Counted from the first letter of the stretch, positions 14,853 through 23,464 are shown. The stretch is 34,764 nucleotides of DNA from Kiritimatiellales bacterium (GCA_003230915.1 QIHI01000132.1:1-34764); one strand, 5' to 3'. The notes: generated from the letters alone by a model not told the origin. Program-made: numbers and translations.

Positions 14853-16529
14853 ATGACAATGATGATTTCAAAGTTTCATAAACTCATTCAATCTAAGATC
14901 GTCTGGGGTGCTTTTGCGCTCTTGATCAGCGTAGCATTTGTAGGGATGTCCATGCCGAATTCCCAGCGCACCGCCGCCAAGCGTGATCGGGCCGCCGCGC
15001 AGCGGGCTGGTATGCTGTTTGGCGAAGAGGTCTCGCGCATGGAGTTTACCAAGGCCTATCAAAGCATCCGACTGAACTATACTCTGGAATACGGCCTCTT
15101 CCGTGTCACAGACGAGATTCAAAAAATCTTCGAGACCGCAGCGTGGCAGCGTATCGCCATGCTGAAGAAAGCGCAACAGCTCGGCATGGTCGTGACTCCT
15201 GAACAAAACATCCACATCATCCAACAGCAGGCTATTTTCCAGAATCAGCAGACCGGGCAGTTCGACCCCAACGTCTACAACACGATGCTACAACAGGTTC
15301 AATCTCTGACCGGAATGACCCCTCAGAATGTTGAAGTCCATTTTGCCGAAGAGGTTTTACTTTCAAAAGTAGCCAGCATCCCGGCCCAGAGCGCGGTGGT
15401 GACCGAAGCGGAAATCAAGAAAGCCTTTCACCGCTACACCGACAAGCTGACGGTTGAATATGCCGCCATTCCCCGTAGCCTCTCCAAAGCTCCGAAGGTT
15501 TCGGACAAAGATGCCCAAAACTATTTCGCGCTTAATCCGGAAGAGTTCCGTATGCCGGAAAAGGCCATCGTCGACTATGTTCAATTTTCTGTGATCGACT
15601 ACCTTGAACAGACAGAAGTAAGCGAGGAAATGGCACTGGAGTTCTATGAGCACAACAAGCAACGCTTTGTCAAACAGCCCTCCGAAGATGCCAGCCTAGA
15701 TGCCGTACCGGAGTTTCGCCCCTTCGAAGAGGTCAAAAGCGAAATCACCGAGAGAATCCAGATGCAGATGGCACGCTCGCTGGCGACCGACCAAGCCGAT
15801 GAACTCGTTGCTGAACTGGCCGATGAAAGCGCAACGTTCAAATCGGTGTCTCAAAAGCTCGGCATGAAAATCGTCGACAACACACCCGCTTTCACCATGG
15901 TGGATTCCGTCAAGGGCGTAGACCCCACCGCCCCGTTCCAGCACGCCGCCTTCGCGCTAGAAAAAGATGAAACCCACTACTACAGCGATCCGGTCGTGGG
16001 TCGCGATTATGTTTATGTTCTCTCGCTGACCAAAAAATTGCCCTCCTTTCTACCTTCGTTCGACATCGTGCGCGAGGCCGCTACCGAATCCGCTAAGATC
16101 ACTGCATTGGAAGGAGCCTATATCAAAAAAGCCCAGCAGGTTTACGGGGAAATTCGCGCCGCGATTCAGGCCGGAAAATCCTTCGCTGACGCCATCGGCA
16201 AATACAAACTTAAGCCGACCACCACCGAACCATTCGATTTCACCACGGAACTCGAAGACGAATTTAGCCAGCAGATCAAGGAAGCGACCGCGCTCTACAA
16301 TCAAGGCCAGCTGGCCGACCTGATCGGCACACCGGATGAATATCTTGTGGCTTATGTGACCGAGAAGATCCTCGGCAACGAAACCACCGTCCTCCCGGGC
16401 ATGCGCGATGAATTGGCCAGCCGCATCGCCAACGAAAAAGCAGCCCAGTTAGTCTCGGCCTGGAAAAACGCTCTGCTGGAAGAAGCCGGCTTTGAAGACC
16501 TGCTGATTCGTGCTAGCGACGAATCATAA
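14853..16529 (+). CDS. PpiD-like SurA_N-domain periplasmic chaperone/peptidyl-prolyl isomerase
   Basis: 558 residues with GGAGCGAGGA before the ATG. One N-terminal transmembrane segment (~17-34, IVWGAFALLISVAFVGM) is followed by a SurA_N-like chaperone domain (residues ~55-180, AAWQRIAMLKKAQQLGMVVTPEQNIHII), then a middle region around FRMPEKAIVDYVQF. E. coli PpiD is 623 aa with a degenerate PPIase domain; a clear parvulin active site is not evident here either. It is probably a membrane-anchored folding factor acting as polypeptides leave the Sec translocon. Followed 13 bp downstream by the FxsA gene. Confidence 0.8.
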   Translation: MTMMISKFHKLIQSKIVWGAFALLISVAFVGMSMPNSQRTAAKRDRAAAQRAGMLFGEEVSRMEFTKAYQSIRLNYTLEYGLFRVTDEIQKIFETAAWQRIAMLKKAQQLGMVVTPEQNIHIIQQQAIFQNQQTGQFDPNVYNTMLQQVQSLTGMTPQNVEVHFAEEVLLSKVASIPAQSAVVTEAEIKKAFHRYTDKLTVEYAAIPRSLSKAPKVSDKDAQNYFALNPEEFRMPEKAIVDYVQFSVIDYLEQTEVSEEMALEFYEHNKQRFVKQPSEDASLDAVPEFRPFEEVKSEITERIQMQMARSLATDQADELVAELADESATFKSVSQKLGMKIVDNTPAFTMVDSVKGVDPTAPFQHAAFALEKDETHYYSDPVVGRDYVYVLSLTKKLPSFLPSFDIVREAATESAKITALEGAYIKKAQQVYGEIRAAIQAGKSFADAIGKYKLKPTTTEPFDFTTELEDEFSQQIKEATALYNQGQLADLIGTPDEYLVAYVTEKILGNETTVLPGMRDELASRIANEKAAQLVSAWKNALLEEAGFEDLLIRASDES

Positions 16530-16542
16530 ACTCGGAGTACCG

Positions 16543-16941
16543 ATGCCGATCTCCTATCTCATCGCACTGTTTATTGGCCTGCCGATTGTAGAACTTGCCT
16601 TGCTCTTCGAAGTGCACAGCGCGGTGGGCTTCCTGCCCACCGTCCTGCTCGTTCTATTGACCGGAGTAACTGGAGCCACACTCGTGCGGCGACAAGGCCT
16701 TGCCACCCTACTCAAAATCCAACGCGAAATGTCGATCGGCAATGTTCCCGCCCCGCAGATGATGGATGGTGTAATGATCCTAGTGGCTGGCGCCTTGCTC
16801 GTCACCCCGGGGCTGATTACCGATCTCTCTGGCTTTGGTCTGCTGATTCCGTACGTGCGCGAACACATCCGCCTTTGGGTCGGGAAGAAAATCGAAGCAA
16901 AAATACGTAGTGGCTACATCCAAGTGAACGTAAAGCGTTAA
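16543..16941 (+). CDS. fxsA: FxsA-family membrane protein
   Basis: 132 residues from ATG 16543 (GGAG 7 bp upstream), not the longer track start at 16510. Starts MPISYLIALFIGLPIVELALLFEV, with the family pattern of two or three hydrophobic segments, PxVEL near residue 14, the GATLVRRQG turn and VAGALLVTPGLITDLSGFGLLIP. Enterobacterial FxsA suppresses F-plasmid exclusion of phage T7; its normal role is unknown. It is cytoplasmic-membrane, with a basic C-terminus (VGKKIEAKIRSGYIQVNVKR). Likely co-transcribed with the PpiD-like gene. Confidence 0.9.
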   Translation: MPISYLIALFIGLPIVELALLFEVHSAVGFLPTVLLVLLTGVTGATLVRRQGLATLLKIQREMSIGNVPAPQMMDGVMILVAGALLVTPGLITDLSGFGLLIPYVREHIRLWVGKKIEAKIRSGYIQVNVKR

Positions 16942-16957
16942 ACTTAAAACCTGAAAC

Positions 16958-18379
16958 TTGAACAAGAACACATCCATCCCCCTATGCGTGGATCTTGACG
17001 GGACACTCGTCAAGCTGGACACTCTTCATCAAGCCCTCTTTCTGCTATTGCGCCGCAGTCCGGCAAGCATCTTCCGCATTCCGGGTTGGATTGCCAAAGG
17101 CAAAGCACACCTGAAAGATCAGGTGATGCAGCGCGTCACACTCGATGCTTCCGCCCTGCCCTACCACAAGGAATTCCTGGCCTATCTCCGAAAAGAACAC
17201 GAAAGAGGGCGCCCTCTGATTCTCGCCACCGCCTCCAACTACCGCACGGCCAACGCCGTCGCCGACCACCTCGGCCTCTTTTCCGACACTCTTTCCAGCA
17301 CCATCGACACCAACATGCGCCACGCCCAAAAACTCGCCACAATCCAAGAGTGTTTCCCCGCCTTTGGCTATGCCGGAAACGATGCCGCCGACTTTCCCAT
17401 CTGGGATGCCGCCGACGAGATCATTCTTGTTAATCCCACCCAGGTCGCACGGGAAAAGTATGCCGCGAATGCGGATCGCATCTTCGTCGAGTCCCGACCG
17501 GTTGCACGCATGCTGGTCAAGGCAATGCGCTGCCAACAATGGCTCAAAAATCTACTCATCTTCTCCCCCGTCTTGCTGGCACATAAATTTACAGACCTTG
17601 GAACCCTACTACAGGCCGTAACCGCCTTTTTTGCTTTCAGCCTTGCAGCATCCTCGATCTACATTCTGAACGACCTGTTCGATCTCAGCGCCGACCAGCA
17701 CCATCCGCGCAAATGCCACCGGCCCTTCGCCGCAGGCGACCTATCGATCACCGTCGGTGCGCTATTGATTCCCCTGCTCGCTCTTCTCAGCATCATCCTG
17801 GGCATGCTACTACCGCTTCCATTTTTCCTGACCCTGCTGGCCTACTACGCCATCACCACGCTCTACTCCTGGCGGCTGAAACAGATGGAAATCATCGATG
17901 TACTCACGCTGGCGATCCTCTACTCCATGCGCATCGTCGCCGGTTCGGCCGCCACCGGCACCCCCGCCTCGTCGTGGTTCATCATTTTCGCCATCTTCTT
18001 GTTTTTAAGCCTAGCCCTCGTGAAACGCCTTTCCGAGCTCCGTGAAATAAAGGACAGCGAGCCCTTCGACCAAACGCACCGCGAGCGCGGCTACACCGTG
18101 GACGACCTGCCGCTACTCATGGCCTTCGGCACCGCCAGCGGCTACCTCTCCGCATTTGTATTCACCATGTACTTGAGCAGCGAGTGGGTCACGCAACTCT
18201 ACCGCCGCCCCGACCTACTCTGGCTCTTCTGCCCGCTGTTGCTCTACTGGATCACGCGCATCTGGATGCTCGCCTGGCGCGGCCAGATGCATGACGACCC
18301 ACTGGCCTTCGCCGCCAAGGATCCACACACCTACGTCGTCGGCGTACTCAGCATTGCTATCATTCTATTCGCTATTTAA
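16958..18379 (+). CDS. HAD phosphatase-UbiA polyprenyltransferase fusion (DPPR synthase-like)
   Basis: 473 residues. The HAD domain (1-190) has motif I VDLDGTLV (nucleophile D12), ILATASN and the acidic motif GNDAADFP. The UbiA domain (~195-470) has about eight to nine membrane helices, NDLFDLSADQ (238-247, first Asp-rich motif) and the second, more polar motif near 365-385 (KDSEPFDQTHRERG). In mycobacteria the UbiA-family enzyme Rv3806c joins PRPP to decaprenyl-phosphate, and a separate phosphatase then removes the 5-phosphate. Here both steps may sit in one chain. That is an inference, and alternative UbiA substrates are possible. The only start available is TTG 16958; there is no strong ribosome site. 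Confidence 0.85.
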   Translation: MNKNTSIPLCVDLDGTLVKLDTLHQALFLLLRRSPASIFRIPGWIAKGKAHLKDQVMQRVTLDASALPYHKEFLAYLRKEHERGRPLILATASNYRTANAVADHLGLFSDTLSSTIDTNMRHAQKLATIQECFPAFGYAGNDAADFPIWDAADEIILVNPTQVAREKYAANADRIFVESRPVARMLVKAMRCQQWLKNLLIFSPVLLAHKFTDLGTLLQAVTAFFAFSLAASSIYILNDLFDLSADQHHPRKCHRPFAAGDLSITVGALLIPLLALLSIILGMLLPLPFFLTLLAYYAITTLYSWRLKQMEIIDVLTLAILYSMRIVAGSAATGTPASSWFIIFAIFLFLSLALVKRLSELREIKDSEPFDQTHRERGYTVDDLPLLMAFGTASGYLSAFVFTMYLSSEWVTQLYRRPDLLWLFCPLLLYWITRIWMLAWRGQMHDDPLAFAAKDPHTYVVGVLSIAIILFAI

Positions 18380-18391
18380 CGGAGACTCCCC

Positions 18392-19330
18392 ATGCAACCC
18401 AGCGTAGACCTCGCCATCGTCGGCTCCATCGGAATCGACACCATCGAAACTCCCACCGAAAAGCAAGAGGAGATTCTCGGAGGCTCCGTGAGTTATGCCT
18501 GTGCAGCGGCCTCCTTCTACACTCATGCCGGCATGGTCGGCGTGGTCGGAACTGATTTTCCAACCGAGTTCCGGAAAATCTGGGAAAACATGTCCATCGA
18601 CCTCGAAGGCCTGCAGACCGTCGAAGGCAAAACATTCCGTTGGTCCGGTGTCTACGAAGAAAACATGGACAACCGCCGCACGCTCTCCACCGACCTCAAT
18701 GTCTTCGAAACTTTCTCGCCGGAGCTGCCTGTAGCCTACCGCTCCGCCCCCTACCTCTTCCTTGGAAATATCCACCCAGCCTTGCAGCTGCATGTTCTTG
18801 AACAAGTACACGACCCGAAATTCATCCTGATCGACACGATGGATCTGTGGATCAACATCGACAAAGAAAACCTCACCCAGGTCATTGGCAAGTGCCATAT
18901 GCTCACGCTCAACGAGTCCGAGGCGCAGCTCTTCACGGGCGAGTTCACGCTCAACAAAGCCGCCAAACAGTTGCTCGAACTTGGCCCCGAATACGTACTC
19001 ATCAAAAAAGGCGGCAACGGCTCTATGCTCTTCACCAAAGATGACATTTTCTTGCTACACGCCTATCCGCTCGACGATTTAAAAGATCCCACCGGCGCGG
19101 GCGATACCTTCGCCGGCGGTCTTATGGGTGCGCTCGCCGCATCGGGAAAAACCGACAAGGAGGCCATCCGCCAAGCCATGATTCACGGCAGCATCACCGC
19201 CTCCTTTGGCGTAGAGGAATTCAGCCTTGACCGCCTTAAGCGACTCGACCGCTCCGAGCTCGAAGCCCGCATCGGCGAGTTCAAGGAAATGTGCCGAATA
19301 GCTTGTGCGGATAGTGAGGAAAGGATGTAG
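18392..19330 (+). CDS. PfkB-family sugar kinase
   Basis: 312 residues; ATG 18392 after GGAG and 12 bp from the previous stop codon. The N-terminus has the nucleoside/sugar-kinase GSIGIDTIETP and GGSVSYACAAASF. Near the C-terminus DPTGAGDTFAGG contains the catalytic Asp238 and the anion hole. Adenosine-kinase/ribokinase fold, ATP-dependent; the sugar is not determinable. Next to the HAD-UbiA gene it may feed pentose phosphate, but this is inference. The last ~10 residues (RIACADSEERM) run into a decayed methyltransferase fragment, so the native C-terminus may have been replaced. Confidence 0.85.
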   Translation: MQPSVDLAIVGSIGIDTIETPTEKQEEILGGSVSYACAAASFYTHAGMVGVVGTDFPTEFRKIWENMSIDLEGLQTVEGKTFRWSGVYEENMDNRRTLSTDLNVFETFSPELPVAYRSAPYLFLGNIHPALQLHVLEQVHDPKFILIDTMDLWINIDKENLTQVIGKCHMLTLNESEAQLFTGEFTLNKAAKQLLELGPEYVLIKKGGNGSMLFTKDDIFLLHAYPLDDLKDPTGAGDTFAGGLMGALAASGKTDKEAIRQAMIHGSITASFGVEEFSLDRLKRLDRSELEARIGEFKEMCRIACADSEERM

Positions 19331-19658
19331 TGGCTCCGATCACGGAGTGGATTGGGGACGCGTTACGCTGGTTAAAGGGTTCTACAGCGATACGTTGAAC
19401 AACGAGCTGGTCGCCAAACAGGATATCCGTAAAGCCAGCATACTCATGATTGACTGCGATATGTATTCGTCGGCCATCGAATCATTGAACTTCTGCGAAC
19501 CCTTCATCCTTGATGAAGCCATTATCATTTTCGACGACTGGAATCCTCTGGCGAAAAAGAACAATCCAGATCTCACCGCCGTCGAAACCGGAACCTACAG
19601 CTACAATCCTGACGACCTGAACGGAAAGATTTTCAGGATCTCTCGCACCCCGGCGTGA
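19305..19658 (+). pseudogene. Truncated TylF/MycF-type O-methyltransferase fragment
   Basis: 117 codons whose residues ~15-90 align by eye to the C-terminal half of macrocin-type (TylF) SAM methyltransferases: RVTLVKGFYSDTLN, ILMIDCDMYSS and EAIIIFDDWNPLAKKNN (the acidic and Asp metal-binding positions). The N-terminal SAM-binding half is missing and there is no ribosome site. The frame overlaps the 3' end of the sugar kinase gene. It is probably a remnant of a sugar or small-molecule methyltransferase, consistent with past cassette turnover. Confidence 0.65.
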
Positions 19659-19686
19659 AGCCCTTCTTTCTGCGGTTCCGCCAAGC

Positions 19687-20328
19687 TCATCTCGCTGGGA
19701 AACGGGGCGGAATGAAGACGGGCGGATGCATGTAGAGTGGTTCGAAGGGTTCGGATTCAATCCCGTTTTCTAAGCGTTGGGAAACAAGTTGACCCAGCTT
19801 CCCCGCCGTTGGGAAAACGGGTTCCCCGCTTTCCTGAGTCTGAAACTGGGCAAGCAGTTCTTCCAGTCGATCATGGTCAGGGCTGACGACAAGCGTTTCC
19901 GGCGGAATAAAGTCAGCCAGCTCGTTGCACTCCATCAGCTGGAAGTCCTCTTCAAGTTCAGTGCCGGTAAACACTCCAGCCCAAACCTTGTTGCGGCGGG
20001 CATCGCCTACCACGGCCGTGCGCTCCACACCCATCTGTGCTGCAAGTGCTGCGCCGCTGTTGAGTGCATAGACCGGTTTCCCACCCGGAGCCGCAAGCGA
20101 GTTAATAACGGAGAAGGAGATCCGCATGCCGGAAAACGCGCCAGGACCACGTCCAGCGGCAAAGTAGTCGACGGTATCCCAATCCACATCAAGCTCCGCC
20201 ATGGCATCGAAAAGCTGTTGGCGGTTCTTGAAGTTTTCAACCCAACCTTTTTCGACCACCACCACGCCGTCTTCGATGAGGGCAATGCTACCGTGCTTTG
20301 AGCTGAGTTCGATGGAAAAAATGTTCAT
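19687..20328 (-). CDS. tsaB: tRNA threonylcarbamoyladenosine biosynthesis protein TsaB
   Basis: 213 residues starting MNIFSIELSSKHGSIALIEDG, typical of the ASKHA-fold TsaB N-terminus. Family signature AAGRGPGAFSGMRISFSVINSLA (residues ~56-80). TsaB is the catalytically inactive partner of TsaD in forming t6A37 on ANN-decoding tRNAs, with TsaE and TsaC. Its ATG overlaps the tsaE stop in ATGA (20325-20328), so translation is coupled. The last gene of the minus-strand operon. The C-terminus is Pro-rich (LYMHPPVFIPPRFPAR). Confidence 0.92.
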   Translation of the reverse strand: MNIFSIELSSKHGSIALIEDGVVVVEKGWVENFKNRQQLFDAMAELDVDWDTVDYFAAGRGPGAFSGMRISFSVINSLAAPGGKPVYALNSGAALAAQMGVERTAVVGDARRNKVWAGVFTGTELEEDFQLMECNELADFIPPETLVVSPDHDRLEELLAQFQTQESGEPVFPTAGKLGQLVSQRLENGIESEPFEPLYMHPPVFIPPRFPAR

Positions 20329-20753
20329 GATTCATTCTCTCTAAAAATGCGGAACGTGCGCGCTCCTGTGTGGGAGTCGGCCTCGATCCAGATGTGTAGT
20401 AGATCGGGCGGCAGCAAGCCTTCGGCGCGCTCGGCCCATTCAATCGCAGTAATTCCATCCGCATCAAAATATTCCTCCAGCCCGAGGCCGAGTGCCTCGT
20501 CGGGGCCGGAGAGGCGATAAAGATCGATGTGATGCAGCGGTAGGCGGCCTTCATATTCGCTGATCAGCGTATAGGTGGGGCTGGTAATCGGCTCATCAAT
20601 GCCTAGTGCGGCGGCATAGCCCTGAATAAAGCAGGTCTTGCCCGTACCGAGTTCGCCGTGCAAGGCAATGATGGTTCCGGACTCAAGTTCGTCCGCGAGA
20701 CCGGCGGCGAGTGCCCAAGTTTCTTCGGGGCTGTTGGTTTTTTCGATGCGCAT
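20325..20753 (-). CDS. tsaE: tRNA threonylcarbamoyladenosine biosynthesis ATPase TsaE
   Basis: 142 residues. Walker A GELGTGKT (33-40), preceded by the N-terminal SPEETWALAAGLA helix, and followed by SPTYTLISEYEGRLPLHHIDLYRL, the family signature (SPTF, HxDLYR). E109-region AIEWAERAEGLLP is the Trp-containing motif for the ATP site. TsaE cycles the TsaBD complex. It is 3 bp downstream of the TIGR03790 gene and overlaps tsaB by 4 bp. Confidence 0.94.
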   Translation of the reverse strand: MRIEKTNSPEETWALAAGLADELESGTIIALHGELGTGKTCFIQGYAAALGIDEPITSPTYTLISEYEGRLPLHHIDLYRLSGPDEALGLGLEEYFDADGITAIEWAERAEGLLPPDLLHIWIEADSHTGARTFRIFRENES

Positions 20754-20756
20754 GGT

Positions 20757-22460
20757 TCAGGATCCAGAGTTGAATTTAATCCCAAAACTGACCGGCGGAC
20801 TGGAGACCTCCATGCCGTCGGCATAGATGGCAATGGCGCGGATGCGGTTCGGCCCTTCACCGATCAAAAGTTCATCCAACACCAGTTCAACCTCGCTATC
20901 ATACATTTTTTCATCAATCACTTGCTCACCGCTCACGAGTCTCATTGTTTCAGGTGTTTCCATCCCCCCAATCTGTACTTTAACGGCATGCTCGTTCTTC
21001 CCGATTTTTCTGATATTTGGGTCAATGACCACAGATCGACCCATGCGATCCACCGTGAACGGCTTGACGACTGAAGCGTTGAATTCGACCAAATGCTTGA
21101 TGCGTGCCACGGCGCGTAGTTCGTGGTAACCATCTGCCAGCTTCGCCACGCGGATGAAAGCTGAAGGATCTTCAGACACCTCGCCGAACACCTTTCCGTC
21201 GATCAGAAACGAGTAGAGTACCGTGGTGTTTTCTGTACGACTTTCCGCCTGCGCAAGATAGGTAAAGTCGTTGGAGATACTATCTGCACCCAGAACCTTG
21301 ACCTTCATCGGTACGGCATACGGTTTGGCCAACGGATCGCCTAGCAACAAACTTTGCAGCGGGCAGGCAATGGATTGATAGAAGCTTTCCAGCATGGTGC
21401 AGCCAGAGGAGTACTGAACGAAAAAGCGTGCGGAGGGGAACTTATTTGCATTGGAATAGGGTTCCACCACAGCACCAGCAGAAGCGGTTGCCCCGGCCGT
21501 GAGCCACTCCGTCATTTTGGTTTGCGGCCGCTGGAATTCTGCGCTCCAACTGGTGAGATGCTCAGCCATCGCCCCGGGTGCAAACGATTTTATGCGGGCC
21601 GGATCGACCGTTTCCGCACCCATCAATAACCCCATCACATTTTCCGCACCAGCCGGAAAATTGGTCGTAACAACGGCCTCGAGACCGCGCTGTTTCAATT
21701 CCGCCACCGCCGGAGCATACTGCCATTCACGACATTTCGCGCGAACGTCTTCGCCCGTCACAAAATAGATCTTGTTTTGCATCCCGCGGTAATCCGAAGT
21801 CTTGCCGCGTTGGAGAGTTTGGAGAACCGTTTCGATGGAGGTTCCTTTTTCGCCAATATAGCCGAGCATCATACTTGGCAACGGCATGCGTTCTCCGAGG
21901 CCGCCTTGCAAATAGGCCGCCTCTGGCGGAACCTGCGCGGCCATGCCCAACCCCCTCTTATGCATGCCGAGCGATAGCGCGGGTAAGTTGAGTTTAAGCC
22001 GCTCATGGGGGCCGCTAAAAAGCTTGGATAGATATTTTCCACCCTCGACAAGACTCAGTCCCGGAGGCTTGTTGCGCATGAACGTCATACCACCGACCGA
22101 CATTTGCTTGCGGTCGTTCGGATCGGTCTTCACGCGAATCGGAAAGTCGACGGAATAGACCCACGCCAGAATATGGCCATCGATCCCTCGCTCCTGCGCA
22201 GCCGTATTGGCCGGCTCCCAGATCAACTTCGTAAATTCCTCCGGTGTCACCGTGGCCGCACCACCATAAGCACTCTCCGGAACATCGAGATAGACCAGAT
22301 TTATTTTTGGAATCTGTCGCGCTTCCGCAAACGTATTTGCCACCAGTAGCGACGGCTGCGAGTTTTTATTCACCAAGAGCAGCACCTCGTGCGGCATCTG
22401 CGCCTGCACTGAAACCACCGCAACAAAGGTACCAAACAAAATTTTCCAAACCTTGAACAT
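20757..22460 (-). CDS. TIGR03790-family secreted protein
   Basis: 567 residues from ATG 22460, where GGGGAGC lies 5 bp upstream (the track's 22502 start is upstream of the transcript start predicted here). Signal peptide MFKVWKILFGTFVAVVSVQAQ. The mature part starts PHEVLLLVNKNSQPSLLVANTFAEARQIPKINLVYLDVP and carries HILAWVYSVDFPIRV, which I recognise from TIGR03790 proteins of planctomycetes and relatives; the function of that family is unknown. The C-terminal ~180 residues look like beta-sandwich domains (EELRAVARIKHLVEFN). First gene in an operon with tsaE and tsaB; whether that is functional is unclear. Confidence 0.8.
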   Translation of the reverse strand: MFKVWKILFGTFVAVVSVQAQMPHEVLLLVNKNSQPSLLVANTFAEARQIPKINLVYLDVPESAYGGAATVTPEEFTKLIWEPANTAAQERGIDGHILAWVYSVDFPIRVKTDPNDRKQMSVGGMTFMRNKPPGLSLVEGGKYLSKLFSGPHERLKLNLPALSLGMHKRGLGMAAQVPPEAAYLQGGLGERMPLPSMMLGYIGEKGTSIETVLQTLQRGKTSDYRGMQNKIYFVTGEDVRAKCREWQYAPAVAELKQRGLEAVVTTNFPAGAENVMGLLMGAETVDPARIKSFAPGAMAEHLTSWSAEFQRPQTKMTEWLTAGATASAGAVVEPYSNANKFPSARFFVQYSSGCTMLESFYQSIACPLQSLLLGDPLAKPYAVPMKVKVLGADSISNDFTYLAQAESRTENTTVLYSFLIDGKVFGEVSEDPSAFIRVAKLADGYHELRAVARIKHLVEFNASVVKPFTVDRMGRSVVIDPNIRKIGKNEHAVKVQIGGMETPETMRLVSGEQVIDEKMYDSEVELVLDELLIGEGPNRIRAIAIYADGMEVSSPPVSFGIKFNSGS

Positions 22461-22497
22461 AGATGCTCCCCGAATCACTGATTGAATTGAGTCCGAG

Positions 22498-22527
22498 ACC
22501 ATAGCCCCGATTCCCCAGAACCCGCAA
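22498..22527 (-). promoter_or_regulatory. Predicted promoter of the TIGR03790-tsaE-tsaB operon
   Basis: Minus strand TTGCGG, 18 bp, TATGGT, predicting a transcript start near 22491, about 31 nt before ATG 22460 and leaving its GGGGAGC ribosome site in the leader. The -35 is 6 bp from the 22533 palindrome. Confidence 0.4.
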
Positions 22528-22532
22528 CCCCA

Positions 22533-22549
22533 TTTCCAACCCTTGGAAA
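22533..22549. repeat. Palindrome TTTCCAA-N3-TTGGAAA, copy 3, between divergent promoters
   Basis: Perfect 7-3-7 inverted repeat (central CCC), 6 bp from the left -35 (22522-22527) and 8 bp from the right -35 (22557-22562). Its position suggests a shared operator or activator site for both divergent transcripts. Confidence 0.75.
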
Positions 22550-22556
22550 CTTTCCG

Positions 22557-22585
22557 TTGCGTATCCTTCGCTTGAATTCTATGTT
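22557..22585 (+). promoter_or_regulatory. Predicted promoter of the hydrolase, leaderless
   Basis: TTGCGT, 17 bp, TATGTT. The expected start of transcription is about 22592, the A of the ATG, so the mRNA would have no leader. This is consistent with the lack of a ribosome site before ATG 22592. Confidence 0.4.
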
Positions 22586-22591
22586 TCCAAC

Positions 22592-23389
22592 ATGAATGAA
22601 CAAACCTTATCCCACATTGTGCTGTATGGTGGCGGCCTCTACCTTTTGCTCAACTTGCTGGCTCTGTTATTTTCGGAAAAGCTAATCTTCGCTCCGCAAA
22701 CTCCGAGCTATGACCAGCTACCCGGCGAATTGAAAATCGCTTCCGGCAACGGCGAAAAAATTAACGCCGTCTATCTCGAAACCTTGAACGCGGAATACAC
22801 CCTCCTTTTCAGCCACGGGAACGCGGAAGATCTTGGCAACGTGCTTCCGTTTATGCGGCAGTTCCAATCCCTCGGCTACTCGGTCTTGATGTACGACTAC
22901 CGTGGCTACGGCACCAGCGAAGGGTCGCCCTCCGTCCGCAAAGCCTATCAGGATATCGATGCTGCCTACCGATGGCTTACTGAAGAAAAGAAGATCGCCC
23001 CAAAAACCATCATCGTTCAGGGCCGCTCCGTTGGCGGCGGCCCCTCCACTTGGCTCGCTGCACGCCGTGAGGTCGGCGGCCTGTTTTTAGAGAGTACCTT
23101 CACTTCCGCATTCCGCGTAAAAACCGTTATCCCGCTACTGCCGTGGGATAAATTCGATAACCTGCGACACATCAAACAGACCACCTGCCCAGTCTTCATC
23201 ATGCATGGACGCAACGACACGATCATTCCCTTCTGGCACGGCAAGAAACTTTACGATGCCGCGCCGGGGAAAAAGATGCACCTCTGGATCGACGGTGCCG
23301 AGCACAACAACTACGCCTACATCGCTGGCGACGACTATATCGACTCGTTCCAAGCCTTCATGAAACTGGTACGCGACGATGCCGAATAG
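22592..23389 (+). CDS. Membrane-anchored alpha/beta hydrolase (Bem46-like)
   Basis: 265 residues. One N-terminal hydrophobic segment (residues 7-27, HIVLYGGGLYLLLNLLALLF) is followed by an alpha/beta-hydrolase domain. Triad visible: Ser146 in QGRSVGGGP, Asp209 in HGRNDTIIP and His238 in DGAEHNNY. The conserved SHGNAED of the oxyanion region (FSHGNA, residues 73-78) is also present. BEM46/ABHD13-type proteins are serine hydrolases of unknown substrate. It is monocistronic, ending at the terminator at 23465. There is no ribosome site, in keeping with a leaderless message. Confidence 0.88.
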   Translation: MNEQTLSHIVLYGGGLYLLLNLLALLFSEKLIFAPQTPSYDQLPGELKIASGNGEKINAVYLETLNAEYTLLFSHGNAEDLGNVLPFMRQFQSLGYSVLMYDYRGYGTSEGSPSVRKAYQDIDAAYRWLTEEKKIAPKTIIVQGRSVGGGPSTWLAARREVGGLFLESTFTSAFRVKTVIPLLPWDKFDNLRHIKQTTCPVFIMHGRNDTIIPFWHGKKLYDAAPGKKMHLWIDGAEHNNYAYIAGDDYIDSFQAFMKLVRDDAE

Positions 23390-23464
23390 AGCATCGAATC
23401 AGTAAGGGGTTTCGAACAGGTGAAAGCACTTTTTGAGTATTAAAATTTGAGCGTGGTCTCCACG

